Origin: Endotrypanum monterogeii
Lineage: Eukaryota > Euglenozoa > Kinetoplastea > Trypanosomatida > Trypanosomatidae
Assembly: GCA_000333855.2 (NCBI GenBank)
Contig: CM007317.1
Location: 729,203 to 793,202 of the forward strand
Length of the DNA: 64,000 nucleotides
Reading direction: 5' to 3'
The translations under genes and the position numbers were made by a program. Shown here piece by piece: positions 1 to 8,974 of this stretch. The number at the start of each line of letters is the position of its first letter. The first letter of the stretch is position 1. Below the pieces are notes generated by a model, which made no database searches, had not been told where the DNA came from, and saw only the letters and a list, made by a program, of their open reading frames with translations.

Positions 1-2
1 GG

Positions 3-815
3 GATGCCTACCGCTTGTGTTGCATATCTGCAACCACTGTCGATGGAAGTTATACCGACAAGAGCGAGCTGTATGGGCGACTCGGGATCGTGGAGGAGTA
101 TTTGACCGACTACGAGGTCGTGTGCCAGAGAATTCACGCATCGCATCGCACGGCGTACGCGCGGCAAGTCAGCCGAATCATAGCCGACGAGGAAGAGGAG
201 CGCCTATTTTTACGAGAAGACGCCTCTTGGTTGCCCTGGAAACTTTTCGTAAAGGCCGCCTTCGGGCAGGCGCTGATGCTGGTGGCGGATCAGGAGGCTC
301 AGGCACGTCGTGGTATTGTGACCGAGTACGGCTCTTCTTTGACACAGCTGCTTCTGCCTTACGAGGAGCTGCATCGCATGCGGCTCACATGGGAAGCACT
401 CGACTCGTTGGCACTGAAAGCATGTATCGTCGGCCGATACGGCCTTCGCGAAGGTCAGTTGGCCCGTACAAGCATCCCAGGGTATGTGTATGGCTCCACC
501 TTCCCACCTTCTTCGAGTGAGGCGGCAGCAGCTGCGGCAGTGCGCAGACTTCTCACAGATGAGTGTGATGAGCGGCAGGGCATTGTATTGGCACGGAGAC
601 AATACGTTGCAGCTTCCCTCCTTGCTCGTGCCTTTGATGAGAAGCGTAACACATTCCTCTCCGCTTCGCTGAGTGACATGACAGCCCTGCCACGACGAAG
701 GGGAGGTTGTCCATGGACGGCACGTCAGGTGCTAGACGCAAGTGCAACTTCCATTCAGTCTGCGTACCGAGGCTACCGTGTTCGGGGGGTGCGCTCTACG
801 TTTCGAGATCACTGA
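3..815 (+). CDS. IQ-motif protein, C-terminal part (5' end outside window)
   Basis: The reading frame is open from the first base of the window, so only the last ~270 residues are present and the true start lies upstream. The fragment is mostly charged and helical in character, with no enzyme motif that I recognise. Very near the C-terminus is a clear IQ calmodulin-binding motif (core IQSAYRGYRVRG), matching the family pattern IQxxxRGxxxR, followed by about a dozen residues and a TGA stop. IQ motifs bind calmodulin or calmodulin-like EF-hand light chains; in trypanosomatids many single-IQ proteins are flagellar or cytoskeletal, but nothing here proves location. There is no membrane segment in the visible part. 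The IQ motif is confident; the overall protein identity is unknown. Confidence 0.8.
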   Translation, partial: DAYRLCCISATTVDGSYTDKSELYGRLGIVEEYLTDYEVVCQRIHASHRTAYARQVSRIIADEEEERLFLREDASWLPWKLFVKAAFGQALMLVADQEAQARRGIVTEYGSSLTQLLLPYEELHRMRLTWEALDSLALKACIVGRYGLREGQLARTSIPGYVYGSTFPPSSSEAAAAAAVRRLLTDECDERQGIVLARRQYVAASLLARAFDEKRNTFLSASLSDMTALPRRRGGCPWTARQVLDASATSIQSAYRGYRVRGVRSTFRDH

Positions 816-1711
816 GGGACATGAATTGGGCTCTCGTCACGTATTTCGCTCGCTCGGTGAGATATATATATATATATATCTATATATCTATAATGTCAAT
901 GATGTACAAATTAGTTGTCTAGACTGCTGTACTTTGTCTCGGTCTGCCTGGTGTGGTCAGGTGGAATAGTTGTTAATCTCTGGTCTCTCTTTTTCCCTTC
1001 TCCTCACTCACCATTTTCAATGTGCACATGCCGGCGCAGTGCACTACCTTCTGGCTGGATGAGGGGTGGGGTGGGCGATGGAGAACACAGGCACTCAAAT
1101 GCACACCCTTTTTTGTTTTGCTCAGGGAAAACTGTGTCGTATCACAACACACCTACTGTGTCATGGTAGGATCAGGCAAAAAAAAATCGTAAACACACAA
1201 ACACACATGTATAGGTATACATGTTGCTAGTGCTGAGGGAGGGGCCTAATACCCTTCATTAGGCTTCATTCACCCTGTCTATCGTATATGATTGCCCTCC
1301 TCCCAGAGGTGGTTGGGAGAGAGAGAGGTATCTATCTTGTGGTTGCCCTTCCCAGAAGCCATCTAGCGATGTTTCATGTTGTGGGTGAGGCCGACCTTCG
1401 GCTTGTTTTCAATTTTTTGTGTGTTACCTCCGTCTCTGTTTATGCATTTTTGCAGCTTCTGCCACCTCCTGCCGGGCTGATTGCGGCTCTCGTGTCTCAC
1501 TTAGTATCTTATTTTTTTTTTTAATCCCTTTTTCTTATTTTTTTTTGTGTGGACTTATATTGCGTTCAAGAGCTGCGCTCGCCTGTTTTCTCATCCATCA
1601 GCAAGAGGATAGGAGAAGCATCAAAGCAGCATTTTGGTGCTTGAGTGCATCGCCTGACTCCACAACCTAACGAAAAAAAAACCAACCGCCGTTCTTCTGC
1701 CGCCGCGGAGA
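816..1711 (+). other. Intergenic region
   Basis: No coding frame looks real here. It holds a (TA)n tract at 861-892, C/T-rich stretches, and the polypyrimidine tract and AG that precede the next gene. Confidence 0.7.
1508..1570 (+). promoter_or_regulatory. Candidate spliced-leader acceptor for the 1712 gene
   Basis: A T-rich tract (about 1508-1547) is followed by the first good AG at 1569-1570. The first ATG after it is 1712, which supports that start. Predicted 5' leader about 141 nt. Confidence 0.5.
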
Positions 1712-3646
1712 ATGACGACTCTCAAGGACGGTCGCTTCGTGTTCATCCACGCGGACCGTCAGAGCTTGCTCCTGGAGAAATTCGGGAAGACGCCGAGGGC
1801 TGTCTCTCCATCATTTACCTCACAAGGGACAACATCAGCTTCAAAAGGAAGTGCACCAACCGAGGCGTCATCACCTCCCTATCCTTCCACCTTTCAAATT
1901 CTGTACGGTGGAGTTGTTCACGCGTTCGCTCTAAATGCTGCCCAATCCTACCTCGCGTTGGTGTGCCCGATGGGAAGTGCAGCCGCCACGTCACCAGCGG
2001 CGATTCATCTTGACAGTAACACAGTGAGAACAGTGTTACGTCTATTCTCCTTTTCCCATGGCGAGGTGGGTGAGTTGATCGATGAGCTAGTCACCGGGGA
2101 GGCGTGCAACGTGGTATGGGTGGGTCATCGACACCTCGCGCTGGATGTACGGCGATCCAAGAAAGACGCGGATAGCGAGGCTACAGCGGCAGCTGCGAGA
2201 CTCCCTTCTACCGCATCGACTCCGGCGACCTCCGTCATACTGTTAGAAGTCACGAAGACTCCAGAGAAGCTCAAGTTGGTGTGGGAGCATGATGGGGCTG
2301 TGTCGCCTGTCTCGGCTCAGGGATATTCTCTCTGCGACATCCACGTTGACAAACAAACGCTTCGTTTTTGGGATTTGCAGAAGTGGAAGGTCACCCGAGA
2401 ATGCACATTGCCTAACCGCCGTTGTCGTCACGGAAAGATTCGCATGGCAACTGCAGCGTGCAGCGACGGTCCGTTTGTATTTGTGGTGAACAACGACTGG
2501 ACAGTCCACGGCTTTTACGTCGAACGGCGCTCTGTGCGTGAGCTGAAGCCAATGTTGTCTCAGTTCGAGTCTCTGTCAGTCAACGTTGCCAAGAAACACA
2601 GCGACAACGCGAATGGAAAAGAAGTGAATGACGAGGAGAAGGAAATAGTGAATGGAGACGTCGAGGAGTCTTCGATTACACGCCAGCTTGATTGTGTTTC
2701 ATCTCTCACCCACGAACGTGCACGTCCGCGCCTCTTTGTCTATGCGCTCAGTGACACTCAAGTTCTTGTTGCTCTCCAGGGATCTCCAACGATTCTTCAG
2801 TGCGCCTGTGAGCCGAAAGGAGGTTGCAGTGACGGATGGGCTGTTGTTGCCAAAATGCGGTTGCCGCGGCGGCTGCACGCAACCTGCGAGGTTGTCGGTA
2901 TTTCCTCTCGAGGTTGCCTTGTACGTCAGTGCGAAGGTGAAGAGAGCGCTGCACAGGCGTCATCATCATCGACGCCCCTCTCCAACGCGCGCACAGCAGC
3001 GTTGGCAAACATTCCTAAAAAATCAACGTACTTCGTAGTGCCATTGGAAATGAAGGCAACTGGCAAGGCACCTGTGGAAGCGGCTGTGGTACCACCCCTG
3101 GGGAGTGCTGTCAGTGACCGCAAGGGTGCAACGGAAAGCAGTTCTGCAGACGTGAAGGCGGTCACCGCCCGTGATAAGTGTGGGACGACAGGTGCACTAC
3201 TGGAGGGAGGCTCCGATGCATCACGCACGGAAGGAAAGCGGAAGCGCAAAAAGAAGTCGGCGGGTGTGAGCGTGGATACAACAGTGACATTGACGTCGCC
3301 GGCAGCTATCTCAGCAAGTGCCAGCGGTGCCGGCAATGAGGAGGCTGACGTCCGTGGCCGCCGAAGTGCAGTCGGTCCCCTTCAGCGCGCTGTCGCCAGG
3401 CTGCTCGCTCACTCTGGGCTCAGTGACAAAGAAACGTTCCTCCGTGACTTCACAAAGAGTGATGCCATCATCAACAGGGCTACCTCACCAGCTACTGCAC
3501 CCCTTCCGGTGGCTGGGTTCGATGGCGTTGATTCCACGGCAGGCGGACATGGCTGGGGCACTGCTGATGTGCTGATGACTGCAGGTGGTGCGGCGGTGGG
3601 TGTTGTATTAGGCGCTCTGGTCATGCGCCGCTTCTCTCTCCTCTAG
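1712..3646 (+). CDS. Hypothetical protein, possible beta-propeller with C-terminal membrane anchor
   Basis: A 644-residue protein. The first ~420 residues have alternating hydrophobic beta-strand-like segments and a WD-like turn (core FWDLQKW near residue 220), suggesting a degenerate WD40-type propeller; I cannot count convincing blades. Residues ~420-580 are low-complexity Ala/Ser/Thr with a basic cluster (KRKRKKK, about residue 512). The last ~25 residues are a Gly/Ala/Val hydrophobic stretch ending in RRFSLL, typical of a tail-anchored protein with its bulk in the cytosol. WD propeller plus C-terminal anchor recalls Sec12/PREB, the ER exchange factor for Sar1, but no Sec12 signature is visible and the lumenal tail is almost absent, so I do not assign it. 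The start is the first ATG after the predicted acceptor. Confidence 0.85.
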   Translation: MTTLKDGRFVFIHADRQSLLLEKFGKTPRAVSPSFTSQGTTSASKGSAPTEASSPPYPSTFQILYGGVVHAFALNAAQSYLALVCPMGSAAATSPAAIHLDSNTVRTVLRLFSFSHGEVGELIDELVTGEACNVVWVGHRHLALDVRRSKKDADSEATAAAARLPSTASTPATSVILLEVTKTPEKLKLVWEHDGAVSPVSAQGYSLCDIHVDKQTLRFWDLQKWKVTRECTLPNRRCRHGKIRMATAACSDGPFVFVVNNDWTVHGFYVERRSVRELKPMLSQFESLSVNVAKKHSDNANGKEVNDEEKEIVNGDVEESSITRQLDCVSSLTHERARPRLFVYALSDTQVLVALQGSPTILQCACEPKGGCSDGWAVVAKMRLPRRLHATCEVVGISSRGCLVRQCEGEESAAQASSSSTPLSNARTAALANIPKKSTYFVVPLEMKATGKAPVEAAVVPPLGSAVSDRKGATESSSADVKAVTARDKCGTTGALLEGGSDASRTEGKRKRKKKSAGVSVDTTVTLTSPAAISASASGAGNEEADVRGRRSAVGPLQRAVARLLAHSGLSDKETFLRDFTKSDAIINRATSPATAPLPVAGFDGVDSTAGGHGWGTADVLMTAGGAAVGVVLGALVMRRFSLL

Positions 3647-4272
3647 TCGCTACTTAAAGAGGGTGTATGTGTGTAGGTGAGGTGTGAAGGGAGGGGGAGG
3701 GCAGAGATGACAAACCTCTGGCCCCCTCCCCTCCTCCCCCTCCCCCTCCCCCAAAGGATTTTAATGCTGTGAAGGATCGCTGGGGTTAGCTGCGAGCCTA
3801 CAGGAGTGACGTATGTGTGTGTGGACACCGCTCCACGCGCGTTTTTGCCCTTGTACGACTGCGTCCGTATGTGTTTCGAGAAGATTTCGATTCCCAGTCA
3901 ATGAAGCGTATCAATAAGACGATTAAAAGACAGAAACAACGAAACAAACAAACAAGAAAAACGAAGACACTAAGGCACAATATGATAGTCTTCAAAAGAG
4001 GATGAGAAACTATTTGGTGGTCATGTCGTCGGCACAGCGGAAGGGTATTGCAAACACCGGCAATAAGGTCTCCCTCGATGAGTCTCTATACGTTGGACGC
4101 TTCTTCGTCTCGTCACTTATCTTACTCAGGTACCCAGGCATATAAAATGGGGATCTGCCGAATTGTGCGAGTGGAACGACGCTGCCGCACTTCTTTTCTC
4201 ATGATTGTCGCTCATTTGAGGGAAACGTTTGGGTTTCTCTTTCTGTGTCATCGCTTCTTGATCATAATACCC

Positions 4273-4342
4273 TTACATCCTTACCCCTTTTTCCTTTTTT
4301 GTTTTCTTTTTTTCATGACCTCATTGCGTTTGTTTGGAAATG

Positions 4343-4380
<38 letters not shown>

Positions 4381-4387
4381 GGACAAG
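4273..4387 (+). promoter_or_regulatory. Candidate spliced-leader acceptor for FOR20-like gene
   Basis: A strong T-rich tract (4273-4315), then (CA)n at 4345-4376, then AG at 4386-4387. No ATG lies between this AG and 4475, so it fixes the start at 4475 and excludes the longer frame that would translate the CA repeat as His-Thr. Confidence 0.5.
4345..4376 (+). repeat. (CA)n microsatellite
   Basis: About 32 bp of uninterrupted CA dinucleotides directly upstream of the predicted splice acceptor of the FOR20-like gene. Confidence 0.95.
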
Positions 4388-4474
4388 AAAGGAGGAACAA
4401 GAATTGTTTGGATACCCTACCCGCCGCTGAGCTGTGAATTCCGGTGTTTTTGCGAGGCGCTGAGGGACAGTGAG

Positions 4475-4855
4475 ATGTCTAACCATGAGTCCCTCAAAGC
4501 CGCGATGCGAGAGTCGCTCGAGACGAACGGGACAATAAGCCACATCAAAGCCGAGCTCCGCGCCGCCATCTTCGAGCGTCTTTCCGATGTTACAACCAGC
4601 GGCGATGGCCGGGCTGTAGAGAACCTGCCTGTGCCTCCGGAGAACATGGTCATCAATGAGCTTATCAAAGAGTATCTTACTTTCAACGGCTTGGAGCACA
4701 CACTCGCCGTTTTTCAACTGGAGGCTCGGTCACCGGACAGCCAAGTACCACGCCGTGTACTTGCATCCGAGCTGAACATGGCTGCCGCCCCGTCGTCCAT
4801 TCCTCTGCTTTACGCGATGCTTCATGAGGCGCGCCTCTCGAAAGATATGAGGTGA
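4475..4855 (+). CDS. FOP/FOR20-family LisH protein (centriole/basal-body)
   Basis: A 126-residue protein resembling FOPNL/FOR20/CEP20 and the N-terminus of FOP and OFD1. The N-terminal ~35 residues contain the family's amphipathic stretch (LKAAMRESLETNG, then IKAELRAAIF). Residues ~57-90 form a LisH dimerisation motif (NELIKEYLTFNGLEHTLAVF). In other eukaryotes FOR20-type proteins act at centriolar satellites and basal bodies and are needed for cilium assembly, so a basal-body or flagellar role is the likely inference here. It is shorter than human FOPNL (174 residues), lacking much of the C-terminal tail. The start at 4475 is the first ATG after the splice acceptor; an in-frame non-trans-spliced extension reads through the CA microsatellite and is unlikely. 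FOP, OFD1 and FOR20 share this module, so exact orthology is open. Confidence 0.85.
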   Translation: MSNHESLKAAMRESLETNGTISHIKAELRAAIFERLSDVTTSGDGRAVENLPVPPENMVINELIKEYLTFNGLEHTLAVFQLEARSPDSQVPRRVLASELNMAAAPSSIPLLYAMLHEARLSKDMR

Positions 4856-5699
4856 TCACCTCTCGGAGTGTCCCTCCTCTCCCCCTTTTTTTCTCCGTTC
4901 TAGAAGAGTAGACGTTCAACTCGTGACTTCTCGGAGGCTTTCCTATGAGCTGTCTTCCTCAGACACCAGCGACGAATATGCAGCGATTTTTCTCATGTAT
5001 ATTTCCCCCCCTGGCTTAGCGATACCTAGCTTCACCCACTCTCTTCGGCAACGGCGACGGCGACACGAAGCAGATGTTTGGTGGTGGTTGTGCTTCTGTC
5101 TGTCTGAGTCGAAGGAGAAAGGGGATCATGGAGTGCGTCCCGTTTTTTTTTTTTTCGTGACTCCCTCGTTACCAGTGTTTGCTTTCTTTAGCCTTGTGAC
5201 AATTTCTTATGTCTAGGTGGTCTTTTTCCCGTACTGCCTTTCTTCCATGTTGCAATGGGGGAAGGGGGGGGACGGGGTCGAAGCTAGGGGAACAGTGACG
5301 AGCCAAGGGGAGGGTGGTTGGAAAAAAAAAAACAGTTCATTTGTTTCGGTCTGCAAGGAATCACAAGCCGCGTCTGCAAACTCACCCCACCACACGTGGG
5401 CTCAGACATGACATCTGAGGTATTCGAATGGGGGGGGAAACAGAGTCGTGTTCCTGCATCAGTCGTCCGCGCATCCCTTTTTCTGCATCTTCTCGGGGGT
5501 TATTTTTGACCCTCATACGTTGTATCTCGCTGCTTTCACCCATGGATGATCTCCCTCGACACACTGCGCACCATCCTTGACGATACGCTTCTTTTCTCGA
5601 ACTCCTCCTCTTCCCGCTTCGTACACGGGACGGTCATTGGCATCCCTCACCTCCTGTAGGTGATATTTTTTCCCCTTCTGTCTCCCGTCCGTGTACACT

Positions 5700-5740
5700 C
5701 CCCCCCTCCCCCCCCCCCCCCCCCCCCCACCCCCCCCCAC
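5700..5740 (+). repeat. Poly-C tract
   Basis: About 40 bases almost entirely C, interrupted only by a T and two A residues, followed by a short CA run. It lies about 90 bp upstream of the CHMP1 start and may add to the pyrimidine tract. Confidence 0.9.
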
Positions 5741-5776
5741 CCACACACACACACATCCATACAAGCACCGTCAGGT

Positions 5777-5809
5777 TTTACTTCTTCGATTGTTCTCCTC
5801 TTCTGCCAG
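5777..5809 (+). promoter_or_regulatory. Candidate spliced-leader acceptor for CHMP1
   Basis: A T/C-rich tract ends in GCCAG (AG at 5808-5809), 20 nt before the ATG. It gives a very short leader and supports the start. Confidence 0.6.
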
Positions 5810-5829
5810 AAGCATCGGCATCATCGACA

Positions 5830-6444
5830 ATGGGCAAGGAAAGTGAAATGTACGACATCCTCTTCAACATGAAGTTTGCGTCGAAGCAGATGGCAAAGAG
5901 TGCCGCCGCCTCTGAGAAGGCTGTGGAGCGAGAGAGAATGAATGTCAAGAAGGCGCTAGAGAAGGGCAATCCAGAGGCTGCCCGCATCTACGCCGAGAAT
6001 GCGATCCGTAAGCGCAATGAAGGTCTTAACTATCTCCGCCTGGCCTCCCGACTAGACGCCGCCTCGTCACGCATACAAACCGCTATGCAGATGAAGACGG
6101 TATCCAAGGTGATGTCCACCACAGTGAAGGGTATGGAAAAGTTTCTGTCCTCCATGGACCCAATGAAGATTGCGAAGGTGATGGATACCTTTGAGCAGCA
6201 AGTGGGTACAATGGACGTAAACTTGGGCACCATGGACGCTGCTTTTGAGAGTTCCTCAGCCGGTACGGTACCAGTTTCTCAGGTGGATTCGCTGATGGAG
6301 CAGGTTGCAGCGGAGAACAACATTGATCTTAGTACCAAGCTTGGTGGGGGCCCATTGGGAAGTAGTATTGCCATGCCTGCGCAGAAGCAAGGTGTGACGG
6401 AGGACGATATCTCTGAGCGCTTGAAGTCACTGCAGGCGCTTTAA
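5830..6444 (+). CDS. CHMP1: CHMP1 / Vps46 (Did2), ESCRT-III-associated protein
   Basis: A 204-residue Snf7-family protein, close to the usual ~196-204 residues of CHMP1/Did2. It opens with MYDILFNMKFASKQM, matching the CHMP1 N-terminal helix, continues as long basic helices (residues ~10-110) and becomes acidic in the C-terminal half, the standard ESCRT-III layout. The extreme C-terminus, DDISERLKSLQAL, is a MIM1 motif of the kind that binds MIT domains of Vps4 and other MIT proteins. CHMP1/Did2 recruits and regulates Vps4 during disassembly of ESCRT-III at endosomes and the division midzone. A MIT-domain calpain is encoded at 46947-51104 in this window; in animals calpain-7 binds CHMP1-type proteins through its MIT domains, so an interaction is a reasonable inference. 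Confidence 0.95.
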   Translation: MGKESEMYDILFNMKFASKQMAKSAAASEKAVERERMNVKKALEKGNPEAARIYAENAIRKRNEGLNYLRLASRLDAASSRIQTAMQMKTVSKVMSTTVKGMEKFLSSMDPMKIAKVMDTFEQQVGTMDVNLGTMDAAFESSSAGTVPVSQVDSLMEQVAAENNIDLSTKLGGGPLGSSIAMPAQKQGVTEDDISERLKSLQAL

Positions 6445-6569
6445 TGGCAGGCGTGGTGTGGGCAACGGGCGAGGAACCTTTGCTGCATCTCTCAACGTGG
6501 ATACAATCTCAGATGTGGACATGTGATGGGTACGATGGCGCATATGTGATTCGAGAATCTGTTGTATGT

Positions 6570-6602
6570 ATACATATATATATATATATATGTATATATA
6601 TC
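6570..6602 (+). repeat. (TA)n microsatellite
   Basis: Slightly imperfect TA run in the 3' UTR/intergenic space after CHMP1. Confidence 0.9.
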
Positions 6603-7240
6603 GTTTTTTTCTTTTCACGCAGACATCTTTAAGATGTGTTTGTTGTGTTGTCATCGAATTGTGCACACTTCTTTTCTGTTGTGGATGCCTCTCGTCTGAT
6701 ATTCAGTTGTTTCATTTCTGGCGTAGTAGATGACTGTCGGTGGCTGTCGCCGCTCTACTTTTCCGCCACTTCCCCTCTCTCCTTCCCATCTGGCCACCAG
6801 CACGGCGGCCGTGTGGTCTGCTTCTTGCCAAATCTTTTTTTTTATTTTCGTGCTTCTGATTGCAACTTCTCTCTCTTTGTCCTTTCGATCACCATTGCAC
6901 TCGTTCTATTTGTGTGAGTGTGTGTTCATGCTCACGCGTTTGTGCATGGGCCCCTGTCTGTCTAGCTGCTATCCACAGTGATTTGAGAATCTATGTGAGT
7001 GAAGGTAGATGCTCAGGTGGGCACACGCACTCATCCACACATCATAAGGGTCGGGAGATTTCGCTGAACGCTCAAAAGACATTGATTTGTTGGGATACCC
7101 GCACATGCCAACACTTGAAGGAGCTCCAGCGAAAGGAGGGCTGATGTGACTGAGTAGTGGCGGTGGTGTTGAAGCAAGAGGATAGCTGTGAGGTATTAAA
7201 CCGCCGACAACCCTCGTAGAGAGCGGTACAGGCGCCTCCC

Positions 7241-7270
7241 TTTGCCCTCCTTTGCCCTCCTTTGCTCTCC
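7241..7270 (+). repeat. 10-bp tandem repeat, three copies
   Basis: The unit tttgccctcc occurs three times in a row, the last with one change (c to t). Pyrimidine-rich; possibly part of a polypyrimidine signal. Confidence 0.85.
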
Positions 7271-8841
7271 GTTCTCGTTTTCGCTCTTTCTTCCCATTTG
7301 CCACTATCATTCTTCCCCGCGTCTGTGTTCACACCCCTCTGTTTCTAGTAACCCCCATCCTGCTACGGAAGTGGAGGAATGTTTCTGTTTGTTGCTGCGT
7401 CACTATATTGGATCCTTCTCGCATTCTCCGTGTGTGTGTGTGTGCTTGAGGCTATTTATCTTTTTGCGTCTGTGGTTTTCGTTGCCTCACTTCCTTTTTT
7501 TTTTTTACGTTTTTCCCTATGCTGTGTGTATCTCGACGATTCTCGCCCCTAATGCAAGCACCTAAATGTTTGCACCATAAAAATGAAGCTGATCTATGTC
7601 ACCTGGGATTTTGTTTTTCAAAATTGCGAGCAACGCTTGTCTGCATCGACTTACTGCTCCTGTGTGTATTTGAGGAGATGTGCACATACTTCCATCATTG
7701 ATTTGCTTTATCCCTCACGCGCGCTGTCGACGCATTTTCGGTGATCAAAGAAGTGTATTCGTCTAGAACAATTCAAAGGCTGTACGGAATACCGAAGAAC
7801 TCGCCTAACGACTTCGCTTCCTCCCTCCTATACATGAAAAACAAAAAAAAATAGAAGGTAAATCCAGCGGCGCGGGCCTCAACCCAAGAAAAAATACTAA
7901 ACCGATATCCGAAGGTAAGGCAGCACCGCTGTATCCTCGTCATCGCAAGAAAAAAAAAACGTTTCGTCAGCGTCAAGGAGACGTACAGGGGTAATAAGGG
8001 GCCAATGACAACAGGCGCTGGTGCTGAGGACCTGCAGAAAGTCGGTAGGGGAGAAAGATATGGAAGTGTGTGGGTGTTGTGTGTGTGTGTAGGTGTGTGT
8101 GTGTGTGTTGGGGTGAGGTGGGGCAGGGCGAATGGGTTAAAATATCAGGTGGTGCTTTGCATAGTCGTGGGGATCGTGTCATCTGCAATTCATCGCTTCC
8201 TCTCTCTATGTGCGTGTGTGCATCTACTTCTCTCTTTATTTTATCGACTGTTACCCACTTCCCCTCTCCCCAACTGTTGTCATTCGCTCAGGTAGATAAT
8301 TCAGTGCGACTACATACGACACAGATTGACTGCTCTACGATGTTTCTGCTTCATTCTTTCCCCCCACCTTCACCTCTATCTTCATCTTTATCATGTTCTT
8401 GCCGTCTGTTCACCTCGTTTTTTTGTTGTGTGTTGCACCATCTTCGCTGATGTTGCTTTCTTGATGCCTTTCGCACACACTGGCGATGTGATGTTCCCTT
8501 TTTTTCTTCCCTACTCGACCTTACCCGTCATACATCTTCTATGCACCACTTCGTGCGTGAACGAAAATAGTTCTACTGCACGCAGGCGCGCACGCGCACA
8601 CAATAGGGACCGACACACTCCAGTGTCGCTTTGATTGTCTTTTATTTTGGTTTGTTACTGATTCACTTCCCGAACATAAAACGACAGAGGAGGGACAGAA
8701 AGTCGTGAACCAAACATTTCCCCCCTGCCCCTCATCTCCGCAGCTTCAAAAGGCATAACGGTAGACAGGCAAGCATCTCGACACTCGCACAAGAGCATCT
8801 CTCGTTGATCCTTCGTTTTGTGTTACTCAGCACGAACACCC

Positions 8842-8923
8842 TTCGCCACCTTCGTTTTTTTTTCTTCCACGCCGCATTCTCATCATCCTCCTTGGTGGTG
8901 CCAACGTCTTCAATTGATTGCAG
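8842..8923 (+). promoter_or_regulatory. Candidate spliced-leader acceptor for GRWD1 gene
   Basis: A T/C-rich tract with its densest part at 8851-8866 leads to GCAG with AG at 8922-8923. No ATG intervenes before 8975. Confidence 0.45.
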
Positions 8924-8974
8924 AGGGTCGTCAGACATTATTGACAGCTCCACATACACGCACGCATACACACA

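Larger units (their letters stand above)
3647..4474 (+). other. Intergenic region
   Basis: Holds a purine-rich then pyrimidine-rich pair (3689-3701 and 3722-3752) able to form a hairpin in the upstream 3' UTR, an AAAC/GAAAC-rich stretch near 3930-3970, a T-rich tract near 4273-4315 and a (CA)n run at 4345-4376. No gene seen. Confidence 0.65.
4856..5829 (+). other. Intergenic region
   Basis: No plausible gene. Contains several poly-T and poly-G runs, a long poly-C tract (5700-5740) and the acceptor of the CHMP1 gene. Confidence 0.65.
6445..8974 (+). other. Long intergenic region, no gene seen
   Basis: About 2.5 kb with no convincing frame. Contains a (TA)n tract (6570-6602), three tandem copies of a 10-bp unit (7241-7270), TG-rich runs near 8077-8112, and T/C-rich stretches towards the acceptor of the next gene. 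Confidence 0.6.

Noticed and set aside
4334..4474. Longer in-frame start for the FOR20-like protein
   Set aside because: It would translate the (CA)n repeat as His-Thr and lies upstream of the likely splice acceptor.
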